From Bdellovibrionales bacterium (GTDB lineage: Bacteria > Bdellovibrionota > Bdellovibrionia > Bdellovibrionales > UBA1609), in contig JAHDFM010000001.1 in assembly GCA_020628165.1 (NCBI GenBank), forward strand, positions 29,726 to 93,725: 64,000 nucleotides of DNA. The letters are read 5' to 3'. Below the pieces are notes generated by a model that did not search any database, was not told the origin of the DNA, and saw only the letters and a program-made list of their open reading frames with translations. Below, piece by piece: positions 34,582-42,412 of this stretch. How positions within the stretch are numbered: the first letter of the stretch is position 1; each line of letters starts with the position of its first letter. Both the position numbers and the translations under genes were made by a program.

Positions 34582-34606
34582 CATATGTATTTCAGGAGAA
34601 ATTTTT

Positions 34607-35419
34607 ATGAGTAGTAAAGGAATATATACAGCCTTAACAGGTGCCATTGCCCAGAGCAAACGTCTGGATACTATTGCTAACAATATAGCGAACGCCAACA
34701 CGACAGGCTTTAAAGCAAACAAACAAGTCTTCAATGAGTACTTAACAGACTTAGAAAAAGACAAAGACTCGATACAGTTTCATCAGTTCCCAGCCTCGGA
34801 ACAAAGTTTCTACGACATTCATGCTTATGATCGCAGTTATGTGGATGCCAATGGGACGTACACTAATAAAGATCAAGGCGCTTTACTCAACACCGGAAAC
34901 CCTTTTGATGTCGGCTTAGAAGGAGAAGGGCTTATGGAGATCGAAACTTCAGCTGGAGTTCGCTACACTCGTAACGGTGCATTTAAAATCAATGAACAAG
35001 GCTTTTTAGTCACAAAAGAAGGACACTACGTCTTACAAGGAACTCAAGGAGAAGATATTCCTCTAGAGCAAAGACGTATGAAAATTGATGACACCCAAGT
35101 GACCATATCTTACATGGGGGAAGTCTTTGCTGGGGGAGAGTTCAAAGGAAAGATTTCAATGCTTGAAGCTGGTAATTTCGATGCCCTCGCCAAAGAAGGG
35201 TCCAGCATGTACAGAATCAAAGATAATATGGATCCGCAGTTTCAAGTGGCAACAAAAACTCAGACCTATCAAGGGTTTGTTGAAAGGTCTAACGTCAACA
35301 TCGTCGATGAAATGACCAATATGATTTCAGCGACAAGAGCCTTTGAAAGCACACAAGACATTATTAAAGCATTTGATCAAATCAATGGAAAGCTCGTTAA
35401 CGACGTTCCAAAAGTATAA
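34607..35419 (+). CDS. flgF: Flagellar basal-body rod protein FlgF
   Basis: Distal/proximal rod component of the flagellar basal body. About 270 residues from ATG 34607, which follows AGGAG and the sigma54 promoter. N-terminal rod signature: GIYTALTGAIAQSKRLDTIANNIANANTTGFK. C-terminal signature: ERSNVNIVDEMTNMISATRAFESTQ, which forms the coiled-coil D0 domain with the N-terminus. First gene of a compact flagellar operon, fifteen bases before flgG. Some sources would call such paired genes flgF or flgG by position; the shorter central domain and first position suggest FlgF. Confidence 0.9.
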   Translation: MSSKGIYTALTGAIAQSKRLDTIANNIANANTTGFKANKQVFNEYLTDLEKDKDSIQFHQFPASEQSFYDIHAYDRSYVDANGTYTNKDQGALLNTGNPFDVGLEGEGLMEIETSAGVRYTRNGAFKINEQGFLVTKEGHYVLQGTQGEDIPLEQRRMKIDDTQVTISYMGEVFAGGEFKGKISMLEAGNFDALAKEGSSMYRIKDNMDPQFQVATKTQTYQGFVERSNVNIVDEMTNMISATRAFESTQDIIKAFDQINGKLVNDVPKV

Positions 35420-35433
35420 GGTGGGAGTGAATT

Positions 35434-36225
35434 ATGATTAAGTCATTAAACACAGGCGCAACCGGAATGAAAGCGCAACAAACCAATATGGATACGATTG
35501 CTCATAACATGGCCAACGTGACTACAACGGGTTTTAAAAAATCAAGAGCTGAGTTTGAAGATTTAATCTATCAAACTCACAAAGAGCCTGGCGCAACCAC
35601 GGGAAACCTATCGCGCTCACCAACAGGTGTACAAGTGGGTCTCGGTGTTAAAACCAGTGCAATCACCAGAGACTATATGCAAGGGTCTACAAAGCTGACT
35701 AAACAGCCCTTTGACTTAGAAATTCAAGGCAAAGGCTTTTTCATGGTGCAACTACCAAATGGAGAGGTGGCCTACACAAGAGATGGCTCCTTCAAAAGAG
35801 ACGGAGATGGCGTTATCAAAGATAGCAATGGCCACATACTGATGCCAGGTATTACAGTTCCACAAGATACGACCCAAATTGAAATCGCCGGGGACGGAAC
35901 AGTGCGAGTCGTTCAGGGCTACAATGATATCAATGACATTCAAACCATCGGACAAATTGAATTAGCTACGTTCATAAATCCTGCGGGTTTAAAATCCATC
36001 GGAAAAAATAATTTTTTGCCATCGAGGACCAGTGGCCAACCTCAGATAGGCACGCCAGGGCAGAATCAAACAGGTATGTTGGCTCAAGGGCAACTCGAGC
36101 AAAGCAATGTGAACATCGTTGATGAAATGGTGAATATGATCACTGCGCAAAGAGCTTATGAGTCCAACTCAAAAGTGATTCAAGCTTCAGATCAAATGCT
36201 TCAATACGTAAATAGTCTGAGGTAA
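35434..36225 (+). CDS. flgG: Flagellar distal rod protein FlgG
   Basis: Builds the distal rod. 263 residues, the usual length. N-terminal D0 signature MIKSLNTGATGMKAQQTNMD then TIAHNMANVTTTGFKKSRAEF; central domain with QGKGFFMVQLPNGEVAYTRDG; C-terminal LEQSNVNIVDEMVNMITAQR. GGTGGGAG lies just before the ATG. It sits between flgF and flgA with 5-15 base gaps, so one transcript is expected. Confidence 0.95.
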   Translation: MIKSLNTGATGMKAQQTNMDTIAHNMANVTTTGFKKSRAEFEDLIYQTHKEPGATTGNLSRSPTGVQVGLGVKTSAITRDYMQGSTKLTKQPFDLEIQGKGFFMVQLPNGEVAYTRDGSFKRDGDGVIKDSNGHILMPGITVPQDTTQIEIAGDGTVRVVQGYNDINDIQTIGQIELATFINPAGLKSIGKNNFLPSRTSGQPQIGTPGQNQTGMLAQGQLEQSNVNIVDEMVNMITAQRAYESNSKVIQASDQMLQYVNSLR

Positions 36226-36230
36226 CTTGA

Positions 36231-37172
36231 GTGAACAGTTTTAGTTGGATCATGTTATTGTTGATTTCTACTTCACTTTTTGCAGAGCCTATAAAGATCG
36301 AATCTGAAATATTTTTAGGAGGTCAAAAACAACTCACAGTTAAATTGGTGGACTTAGTGCAAACTCATAAAGTCAACCAAGGACTAATTCCGGTCTTTGA
36401 AAATCTTAATATTTTAGAGCAAGTGAAAGAAGGCACCTTCACCTTAAGCCGAGATGAGCTTGTTAATAAGCTCAAGCAAATTAAAATGGACACGCCTGAA
36501 TTGGCAGATGTCTCGTTTATATTACCAGCACAACTGAAAGTGAGTCACTCAGGTGTTCGTTTAAACAGTCGAGTGATTATAGAGAACTTAAAACGATTGT
36601 GGTCTAAAAAGTGCTCCAGCTGTCGCACTTTGGTTGAAAATATCAATGTGCCTGAGCTAGGAAGAGAATATAAAAACAAACAATGGACCTTAAATATTTC
36701 TGATAGCGTTCCCAGAGGCCGCTTTTCTGTGCAGTTAATTTTTCCAAACGTAAAAAACCCAGGAACAGTATGGGTGACAGGACAAGCCATGACTCAAAAG
36801 CCAGTGGCAACAGTCAATCGCAATGTTCCTAAAGATCAAAAAATACAGGTCGATTGGGTGACCTTAGCTTTTAAAAACATTGGTTCCGTTGATGGCGCTA
36901 TTGTTGATTTAAATGCACTCAATAATAAAGTGACTTCAAAGTATCTAATGAATGGAGATATTATTAAATCAAGGTATTTGGTGAGCAAAGTGGCCTTTCA
37001 AAGAGGAGATGCTGTGAAACTCATCATTCAAGAAGACAATTTAAGTGTTGCGACCACAGCCATTGCTCAGTCTTTGGGGAAGGTTGGGCATAAAGTTTGG
37101 GTCAAAAGTTTAAATACAAATAAAAGAATTGCAGGGGTTGTTAACGAGCTGGGAGAGGTGGTCGTTCAATGA
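36231..37172 (+). CDS. flgA: P-ring assembly chaperone FlgA
   Basis: Periplasmic chaperone for FlgI P-ring assembly. 313 residues, longer than the usual 220 or so because of an extended N-terminal half. A signal peptide follows the GTG start (NSFSWIMLLLISTSLFA). The C-terminal SAF-type domain is recognisable: VATVNRNVPKDQKIQVDWV, GDIIKSRYLVSK, FQRGDAVKLIIQ, VKSLNTNKRIAGVV. The stop overlaps the flgH start as ATGA. A Cys pair CSSCRT near 127 lies in the N-terminal extension. Confidence 0.9.
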   Translation: MNSFSWIMLLLISTSLFAEPIKIESEIFLGGQKQLTVKLVDLVQTHKVNQGLIPVFENLNILEQVKEGTFTLSRDELVNKLKQIKMDTPELADVSFILPAQLKVSHSGVRLNSRVIIENLKRLWSKKCSSCRTLVENINVPELGREYKNKQWTLNISDSVPRGRFSVQLIFPNVKNPGTVWVTGQAMTQKPVATVNRNVPKDQKIQVDWVTLAFKNIGSVDGAIVDLNALNNKVTSKYLMNGDIIKSRYLVSKVAFQRGDAVKLIIQEDNLSVATTAIAQSLGKVGHKVWVKSLNTNKRIAGVVNELGEVVVQ

Positions 37173-37912
37173 AAATTTTAATTTTAATATTTGCACTGTT
37201 TGCTTTGAGTTCATGTGCCAATAAAAACATGGAGCCAGATCAAGCTGTATACACTCCGGAAGAGCCGGTGGCAGAAAAAAAGTACTCATCCACTCCCAAT
37301 TATATCAACACTCCCAAAAGAGAGTACAAACGCACCACTAAAAAAATGTTAAGCCGCGAAGCTAAGTTGCAACAAGAGGCCGGATCATTATGGGTGATGC
37401 AAGGGCAAGGTGGCTTTTACTTTGCTCAAAACAATTTGCGACTTGTCGGTGACCTGATCAATGTCAATATTGATGGTGAACCTAAAAAAGAGTTGGATCA
37501 AAAAGTAGAAACCATTGCTTTTTTATTAAGGCGCTTAGAAGAAAGACGTCTAGAGTTTGAAAAAAAACAAAAAGAACAGCGCATGGCAATGCTCAAAGAA
37601 CGTGAAGACAAAGAAAACCCAGACAGAGATGTGGCTGGAGAAAAACAAGATGAAAAAGAGCAAGAAAGCGAACTTGCCAACTTCAAATTTGATATCAAAC
37701 AAGTTCCCACGCGCATTAAAGAAAAAATGTACAACGGCAACTACCGTGTTGAAGGCAGTAAAGGCTTCTTGATAGCTGATAAAGAGTACCGCGTGATTAT
37801 TAATGGCATTGCAAGAGCTGAAGACATTGCCGGCGATAAAATAGCTTCTTCTAGTTTGATAGAAGCCAGTTTTGACATTGTGAGCACACTTAGAAAAGGA
37901 CAAGAGTTATGA
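37169..37912 (+). CDS. flgH: Flagellar L-ring protein FlgH
   Basis: Outer-membrane L-ring lipoprotein. 247 residues with a lipobox (LFALSSCAN, Cys 16). The family core is visible: REAKLQQEAGSLWVMQGQGG then LVGDLINVNIDGEPKKELDQ and the C-terminal NGNYRVEGSKGFLIADKEYR and SSSLIEASFDI. A strongly charged Lys/Glu insertion lies at about 110-165 (KKQKEQRMAMLKEREDKENP and on). Four-base ATGA overlaps with flgA and flgI show tight translational coupling. Confidence 0.93.
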   Translation: MKILILIFALFALSSCANKNMEPDQAVYTPEEPVAEKKYSSTPNYINTPKREYKRTTKKMLSREAKLQQEAGSLWVMQGQGGFYFAQNNLRLVGDLINVNIDGEPKKELDQKVETIAFLLRRLEERRLEFEKKQKEQRMAMLKEREDKENPDRDVAGEKQDEKEQESELANFKFDIKQVPTRIKEKMYNGNYRVEGSKGFLIADKEYRVIINGIARAEDIAGDKIASSSLIEASFDIVSTLRKGQEL

Positions 37913-38976
37913 TTAAGCACCTCATTATGTTTTTAGTTTCGGTCTTTTTAATGAGCGAAACGGAAGCCGCTCGTATTAAAGATATAGCCAATGTGCGCGG
38001 AGTTCGTTCGAACCAGTTGGTCGGTTATGGGCTTGTTGTCGGTTTGAATGGAACGGGGGACGGTTCTTTAAAGTACACTCAAAAATCAGTGCGTAGAATG
38101 TTGTTAAAGTTGGGTGTTGATCTCGAAGGCGTTGAAGAGTTTGAAAGTAAAAACGTAGCAGCTGTGATTTTAACCGCAGAGTTACCAGCCTTTGCTAAAT
38201 CTGGCAATCGATTAGATGTTGTCGTGAATGCCGTTGGCTCTGCTAAAAGTTTAAAGGGTGGAACTCTTGTTCAATCACCACTGAGAGCTGCTGATCAAAA
38301 GGTTTATGCTGTTGCACAAGGTGCCGTTGTCATAGGTAGTGATGGCAAAGCTAAAATAGAAACTGTCGGGCGAGTTCCCAACGGAGCTCTCATTGAAAGG
38401 GATCTTGGGGATGACTTCACCAAGCGTAAGCTTTATCGTTTAACGTTAAATAATCCAGACTTCACTACGTCTGCACGCATTGTGAAAAGTATAAACCTAG
38501 AACTTGGAGGTAAGTACGCAACGGCTTTAGATGCCTCCACAATAGATATTGTGGCACCTCCTAATTATGAAGACAAAGGCGTTGAGCTACTAGCAACAGT
38601 GGAGAGAATACAGGTCTCACCGGATATAAAAGCCAAAGTGGTGATCAATGAAAAAACGGGCACTGTTGTTATGGGAGATGCTGTGCAAATCTCTCCGGTG
38701 GCCATCAGTCATGGTGACTTGGTGATCAAAGTGAAGCCAACAAAGTCCATGTCTAAAAAGAAAAGCCGAGGGCTTGCAAGCTTACAGCGTTTAAATAAAG
38801 ACAAAGAAAAATTAGACTTTGAAGACAATAAAGTCTTTTATTTAGACCAAGGTAGTAATGTTGGGGATGTGGTGAAAGCCATGAATAAACTTGGCGTTTC
38901 ACCTCAGGACTTGATAGCCATCTTGCAAAATATCAAGGCAGCAGGGGCTTTGCAGGGGAATTTGGAGATACTATGA
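37909..38976 (+). CDS. flgI: Flagellar P-ring protein FlgI
   Basis: Periplasmic P-ring subunit around the rod. 355 residues with a signal peptide (MIKHLIMFLVSVFLMSETEA). The mature N-terminus ARIKDIANVRGVRSNQLVGY leads to GLVVGLNGTGDGS; later segments ESKNVAAVILTAELPAFAKS, VGRVPNGALIERDL and VVMGDAVQISPVAISHGDL are classic FlgI. Its last bases overlap a short frame (38973-39092) and flgJ follows after about 200 bases. Confidence 0.96.
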   Translation: MIKHLIMFLVSVFLMSETEAARIKDIANVRGVRSNQLVGYGLVVGLNGTGDGSLKYTQKSVRRMLLKLGVDLEGVEEFESKNVAAVILTAELPAFAKSGNRLDVVVNAVGSAKSLKGGTLVQSPLRAADQKVYAVAQGAVVIGSDGKAKIETVGRVPNGALIERDLGDDFTKRKLYRLTLNNPDFTTSARIVKSINLELGGKYATALDASTIDIVAPPNYEDKGVELLATVERIQVSPDIKAKVVINEKTGTVVMGDAVQISPVAISHGDLVIKVKPTKSMSKKKSRGLASLQRLNKDKEKLDFEDNKVFYLDQGSNVGDVVKAMNKLGVSPQDLIAILQNIKAAGALQGNLEIL

Positions 38977-39092
38977 GGCGAGTTTTTGTAGACTCAGGTC
39001 AAGTTTTATTAGGATCATGTATTATAAACAGAAATATAGGGATATTATTTAAATTGTTAGGGCAAGTGATTGGTCTAGCAGGGGGGCGATGA
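38973..39092 (+). CDS. Possible small ORF coupled to flgI
   Basis: A 39-codon frame begins at an ATG overlapping the flgI stop (ATGA) with GGAG five bases before it. It reads MRRVFVDSGQVLLGSCIINR then a short hydrophobic part. Position and ribosome site favour translation; composition and length give no family. It may equally be leader sequence before flgJ. Confidence 0.25.
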   Translation: MRRVFVDSGQVLLGSCIINRNIGILFKLLGQVIGLAGGR

Positions 39093-39185
39093 GCTAAAGA
39101 CGTATTACCAAGGAAGGTTCAAGAGATCCAGAATTTTCTTAGCAGGAAACTCGGGAAAATAACCATTATTGGGCTGAATTTTGAA

Positions 39186-39884
39186 ATGCACACGGATGTG
39201 CTGGCGAAACTAAGCTCATTAACCCCATTTTTTTATATGAAAGGCTTTAAAGTAAAATCAGCTTTTAATCTCAAGCCAAAAGTTGCCAACGAACAGCAAC
39301 AAAACCAAAAACTGCGTCAAGCGGCCAAGATGTATGAAAAACAATTCTTGCGTGAGATGATGAAGGCCATGCGCAATACCGTTAAGCACAGTGAGTTTTC
39401 AAAACCAGGGTTCGCCGAAAAGATTTATCGCAATCAACTTGATGAGCAGTATGCTGAGAAGTGGGGGGATACTGGCGGCATTGGACTTTCAGATTTGATC
39501 TATGAACAAATTAAAGAAAGAATGGATAGCATTAAAAACATTCAACAACCCCAGGGACCGATTCCACTCAACAAGGGGCCAAAATTTATTGATCCAAAAA
39601 ATAATATGATCCCAGTTAAAAAAAATGACAAAGATTTGAGTTTTATTTTACCCAATAGCGATTCACAAAATAAAATCATCACAGCTCCTTGGGGTGGGCA
39701 AGTGAGCAATCAATTTAAACATGGCCACCAAAGTGTCATAGAAATTGCTCACGACAATGATTTGCAATCCCTCATTGCATTTTCAGGAAAGGCGGCCGGT
39801 GATATAGGTAAAGAGGTTCATGCCGGCCAACGCATCGGAGATTTGAGTGATGTAACAGCCAACGTTTTATGGAAATTGAGTTAA
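39186..39884 (+). CDS. flgJ: FlgJ-like rod-cap protein with degenerate M23-like tail
   Basis: Up to 232 residues; an internal ATG at 39237 (MKGFKVKSAFNLKPKV) is an equally good start, and neither has a clear ribosome site. The rod-binding FlgJ domain is clear: KLRQAAKMYEKQFLREMMKA, then GGIGLSDLIYEQI. Instead of the usual muramidase domain, the C-terminus (from about 165) resembles an M23/LytM peptidase fold: ITAPWGGQVSNQFKHGHQSV, IEIAHDNDLQSLIAF, GKEVHAGQRIGDL. The zinc ligands (HxxxD and HxH) are missing, so it probably binds peptidoglycan without cutting it. Confidence 0.8.
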   Translation: MHTDVLAKLSSLTPFFYMKGFKVKSAFNLKPKVANEQQQNQKLRQAAKMYEKQFLREMMKAMRNTVKHSEFSKPGFAEKIYRNQLDEQYAEKWGDTGGIGLSDLIYEQIKERMDSIKNIQQPQGPIPLNKGPKFIDPKNNMIPVKKNDKDLSFILPNSDSQNKIITAPWGGQVSNQFKHGHQSVIEIAHDNDLQSLIAFSGKAAGDIGKEVHAGQRIGDLSDVTANVLWKLS

Positions 39885-39996
39885 TGATGACTTTTTTTTA
39901 CAAGTTAATTAAACAAAGATTACTAGTTTTAAAAAATGACCAATACCGACGGAAGTCTAGTTTTCAAATAGGTCTTACAAACATGGCCAAAAGTCA

Positions 39997-40014
39997 TTTA
40001 GCCCGAAGGCTAAA
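39997..40014. other. Hairpin in the flgJ-flgM gap
   Basis: TTTAGCC-CGAA-GGCTAAA, a 7-bp perfect stem with a 4-nt loop (TTCG loop on the minus strand). No T-run follows on the plus strand. It may be a weak terminator or an mRNA stabiliser between flgJ and flgM; the rest of the 226-bp gap shows no gene. Confidence 0.4.
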
Positions 40015-40110
40015 AAATGCTATAAAGTCCCCAAAAAGCCTACAAATAAAGCCTATTATTGAATTCTCGTGTATAAATATGATACACTTTAAATAACTCT
40101 AGGAGCTTTT

Positions 40111-40431
40111 ATGAAAATAAAAAATCAACATATCAACAATAGAAATTCATTGAATGCTCAAAAGACAGCGACGGATAAAGTCAGTCTTCGAAGTAAAAAA
40201 GATATGGTTAAGAGCCCTGGGATAGCACAATCGAGAGACAGTGCTTCAAAAGTGAACTTATCATCACGTGCTCAACAAATGCAAAAAGCTAAAGCCATTG
40301 CATCTGAACCAAGTTTTGATGCCGACAAAGTCGCAAGACTGCAAAAGATGATTGATAATGGAACTTACAAAGTAGATTCTGCGGCTGTTGCCGACCGCCT
40401 TGTCGACAGTCACTTGCTTTTCGGAGAGTAA
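40111..40431 (+). CDS. flgM: Anti-sigma-28 factor FlgM
   Basis: Binds and inhibits FliA until the hook is complete, then leaves through the flagellar export channel. 106 residues, typical. The N-terminal half is polar and low in structure (Asn/Ser/Lys rich), as expected for an exported disordered protein; the C-terminal sigma-binding part contains FDADKVARLQKMIDNGTYKV and SAAVADRLVDSHLLF, the hallmark of the family. AGGAG lies eight bases before the ATG. Directly followed by flgN. Confidence 0.93.
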   Translation: MKIKNQHINNRNSLNAQKTATDKVSLRSKKDMVKSPGIAQSRDSASKVNLSSRAQQMQKAKAIASEPSFDADKVARLQKMIDNGTYKVDSAAVADRLVDSHLLFGE

Positions 40432-40434
40432 TTG

Positions 40435-40959
40435 ATGTTGGGTCAAAAAAAGAAAAAGCAATTGTTAGACACTTTAATGCAAACTCACGATGAGATTGTG
40501 AAGTACTATAGAGCTTTGTTAGAGGTTGTGCGTAAAGAGAAAGAGATTTTAATCGCAGCTGATTTAGATCAACTGAACGATAACAATAAAGTGAAAGAAG
40601 ACTTAATTTTAAAAATTAAATCATTAGATAGTTTTCGCATAAAATACTCAAGCGACTTAGCTGAACATTTAGGATTACAAACAGAGGGCAATCCGAGGTT
40701 ACAGCAGTTAGCTGAATACTTTGACGGCAAAGACGCTGAAAAAATGATGAACGTTAAAAGTGTTTTAGAAGTGATTATTAAAAGAGTTTCAGAGTTAAAT
40801 AAATTTAACGAAGAGCTAGTTAAGTCAGCTTTAGAAAACATTACGGGTGCTATGGACAATATTAAAAATACATTGTCTGAAAAACCAACTTACAAAAAAA
40901 AGGGAGTGTGTAAAACACAAGCCACAAGGTCAGGACGACTTGTGAGTCGCGAGGCCTAA
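40435..40959 (+). CDS. flgN: Flagellar export chaperone FlgN-like
   Basis: About 174 residues from ATG 40435, three bases after the flgM stop. All-helical, with heptad-like charged segments (QLLDTLMQTHDEIVKYYRAL, KEKEILIAADLDQLNDNNK), as in the FlgN family that escorts FlgK and FlgL to the export apparatus. Sequence identity in this family is low; the assignment leans on position between flgM and flgK, length and helical pattern. A basic tail (KKKGVCKTQATRSGR) is unusual. Confidence 0.82.
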   Translation: MLGQKKKKQLLDTLMQTHDEIVKYYRALLEVVRKEKEILIAADLDQLNDNNKVKEDLILKIKSLDSFRIKYSSDLAEHLGLQTEGNPRLQQLAEYFDGKDAEKMMNVKSVLEVIIKRVSELNKFNEELVKSALENITGAMDNIKNTLSEKPTYKKKGVCKTQATRSGRLVSREA

Positions 40960-40982
40960 GCAAAAAGAGGGAATAAGACAGG

Positions 40983-42404
40983 ATGTCAAGAGTTTGGTCT
41001 GTCATGGACATCGGCAAACGAGCCATGATGAACAGCCAAAATGCACTGCAAACAGTCAGTCACAACGTCGCTAACAAAGATACAGAAGGGTATTCTCGCC
41101 AGAGAGCTGAATTCAGGTCCTCACCTCCGTCAGGGTTACGCTTACGCTATGGTCAAGGGGCCTACACCAGCGCCATCACTCGAGTGAATAACCCACATTT
41201 AGAAAAACAAATTGCTGAAGAAATGACAAAACTAGAGCAGGCCAAAGCTGCTGCAGGAGTTTTAGGTCGCCTTGAAGACGTTATGAACGAGCAACAAGAA
41301 AGTGGCGTTCATAAAAAAGTGGGAGACTTTTTCAATTCGTGGAGAGAGTTGTCTAACAACCCTGAAAATTTCGCTTTAAGACAACAAGTGCGCGACACAG
41401 CCCTTGAAATGTCCAAGTCCTTTAAAGATTTAAACGCAGGCCTTGGTGGAATTTTAGATGATGCCGACTTCCAATTGGCCGTTAAAATTGGTGAGGTCAA
41501 TGAGATCACTAAAGAGATTGCTGAACTCAACCAACAAATTCAACAGGTCGAGCTGCACGCTCGTGAGGCCAATGACGAAAGAGATCGTCGAGATCTTTTA
41601 GTTAAGAAGTTAAGTGGCCTAGTTAATATTCGCTATGCAGAAGGGGATGGCGGAGTATTAACCATTACAGCTGGGAACACGGCGGTGCTTGTTTCGGGTT
41701 ATCAGCAGAGAGATCTTTTTGTTGAAAAAGTCGCTGGCCCAAAAGGTAAAAATCCAAGTTTAAGAGTATTGTACCGTTCAACGAAAAACGGAACTCCCGA
41801 TGATGTGACCAATCAGTTTAAGACAGGTGCTATAGGTGGTTTGTTGCAAGCAAGAGATGGCGTGGTTGGTGACCTTATTAAAAAAATAAACCTCATGGGG
41901 TACACAATTGCTAGTGAAGTGAATCACGCTCATCGCTCTGGTTTTGATCGTTACAGTGGTGCCGGAGGTGATTTTTTTATTATGCCTGACGACATCCAAG
42001 ACTTTTCTAATGGCATTGATATTAATCCGTACATTCGCACCGACGTCGGTCGTATAGCAGCAGCTGCTGCCACTCATTCACCTGGTGACAACCGGGTGGC
42101 GAACATTATTTCTTTGCTTCAGTACAAAAAAGTATTCTCTGATGGCACAAGCTCCATCGATGATTTTTACGGAGCCATGGTTGGGGAAGTGGGTATCTTA
42201 GCAGGTAAAGCCAAAGGTGGCATTGAGGCTGTTGGAAGTAATTTACATAATTTAGAAAAGCTACGAGAAAGCATCAGTGGTGTGAGTCTCGATGAAGAAG
42301 CGGCCAAAATGATTGAGTATCAAAAAAGTTATGACGCTTCAGCAAGATTAATAAGAACAGCGGATGAAATGATGCAAACCGTATTGAATTTAAAAAGGTT
42401 ATAA
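40983..42404 (+). CDS. flgK: Hook-filament junction protein FlgK
   Basis: First hook-associated protein, linking hook and filament. 473 residues. The D0/D1 N-terminus is MMNSQNALQTVSHNVANKDT then EGYSRQRAEF; the C-terminus ends GVSLDEEAAKMIEYQKSYDA and TADEMMQTVLNLKRL, the standard FlgK ends. A region of about 150-200 is strongly coiled (EVNEITKEIAELNQQIQQVE). Nine bases before flgL. Export partner FlgN is encoded upstream. Confidence 0.95.
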   Translation: MSRVWSVMDIGKRAMMNSQNALQTVSHNVANKDTEGYSRQRAEFRSSPPSGLRLRYGQGAYTSAITRVNNPHLEKQIAEEMTKLEQAKAAAGVLGRLEDVMNEQQESGVHKKVGDFFNSWRELSNNPENFALRQQVRDTALEMSKSFKDLNAGLGGILDDADFQLAVKIGEVNEITKEIAELNQQIQQVELHAREANDERDRRDLLVKKLSGLVNIRYAEGDGGVLTITAGNTAVLVSGYQQRDLFVEKVAGPKGKNPSLRVLYRSTKNGTPDDVTNQFKTGAIGGLLQARDGVVGDLIKKINLMGYTIASEVNHAHRSGFDRYSGAGGDFFIMPDDIQDFSNGIDINPYIRTDVGRIAAAAATHSPGDNRVANIISLLQYKKVFSDGTSSIDDFYGAMVGEVGILAGKAKGGIEAVGSNLHNLEKLRESISGVSLDEEAAKMIEYQKSYDASARLIRTADEMMQTVLNLKRL

Positions 42405-42412
42405 GAGTTTAA

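Noticed and set aside
40033..40060. Sigma28 promoter before flgM
   Set aside because: TAAAGTCC is followed at the right spacing by ACAAATAA, which matches only half of the -10 element; too weak to list.
39869..40096. 75-codon frame between flgJ and flgM
   Set aside because: It overlaps the flgJ end, has no ribosome site and contains the 39997-40014 hairpin; composition is Lys-rich as expected from AT-rich noncoding DNA.
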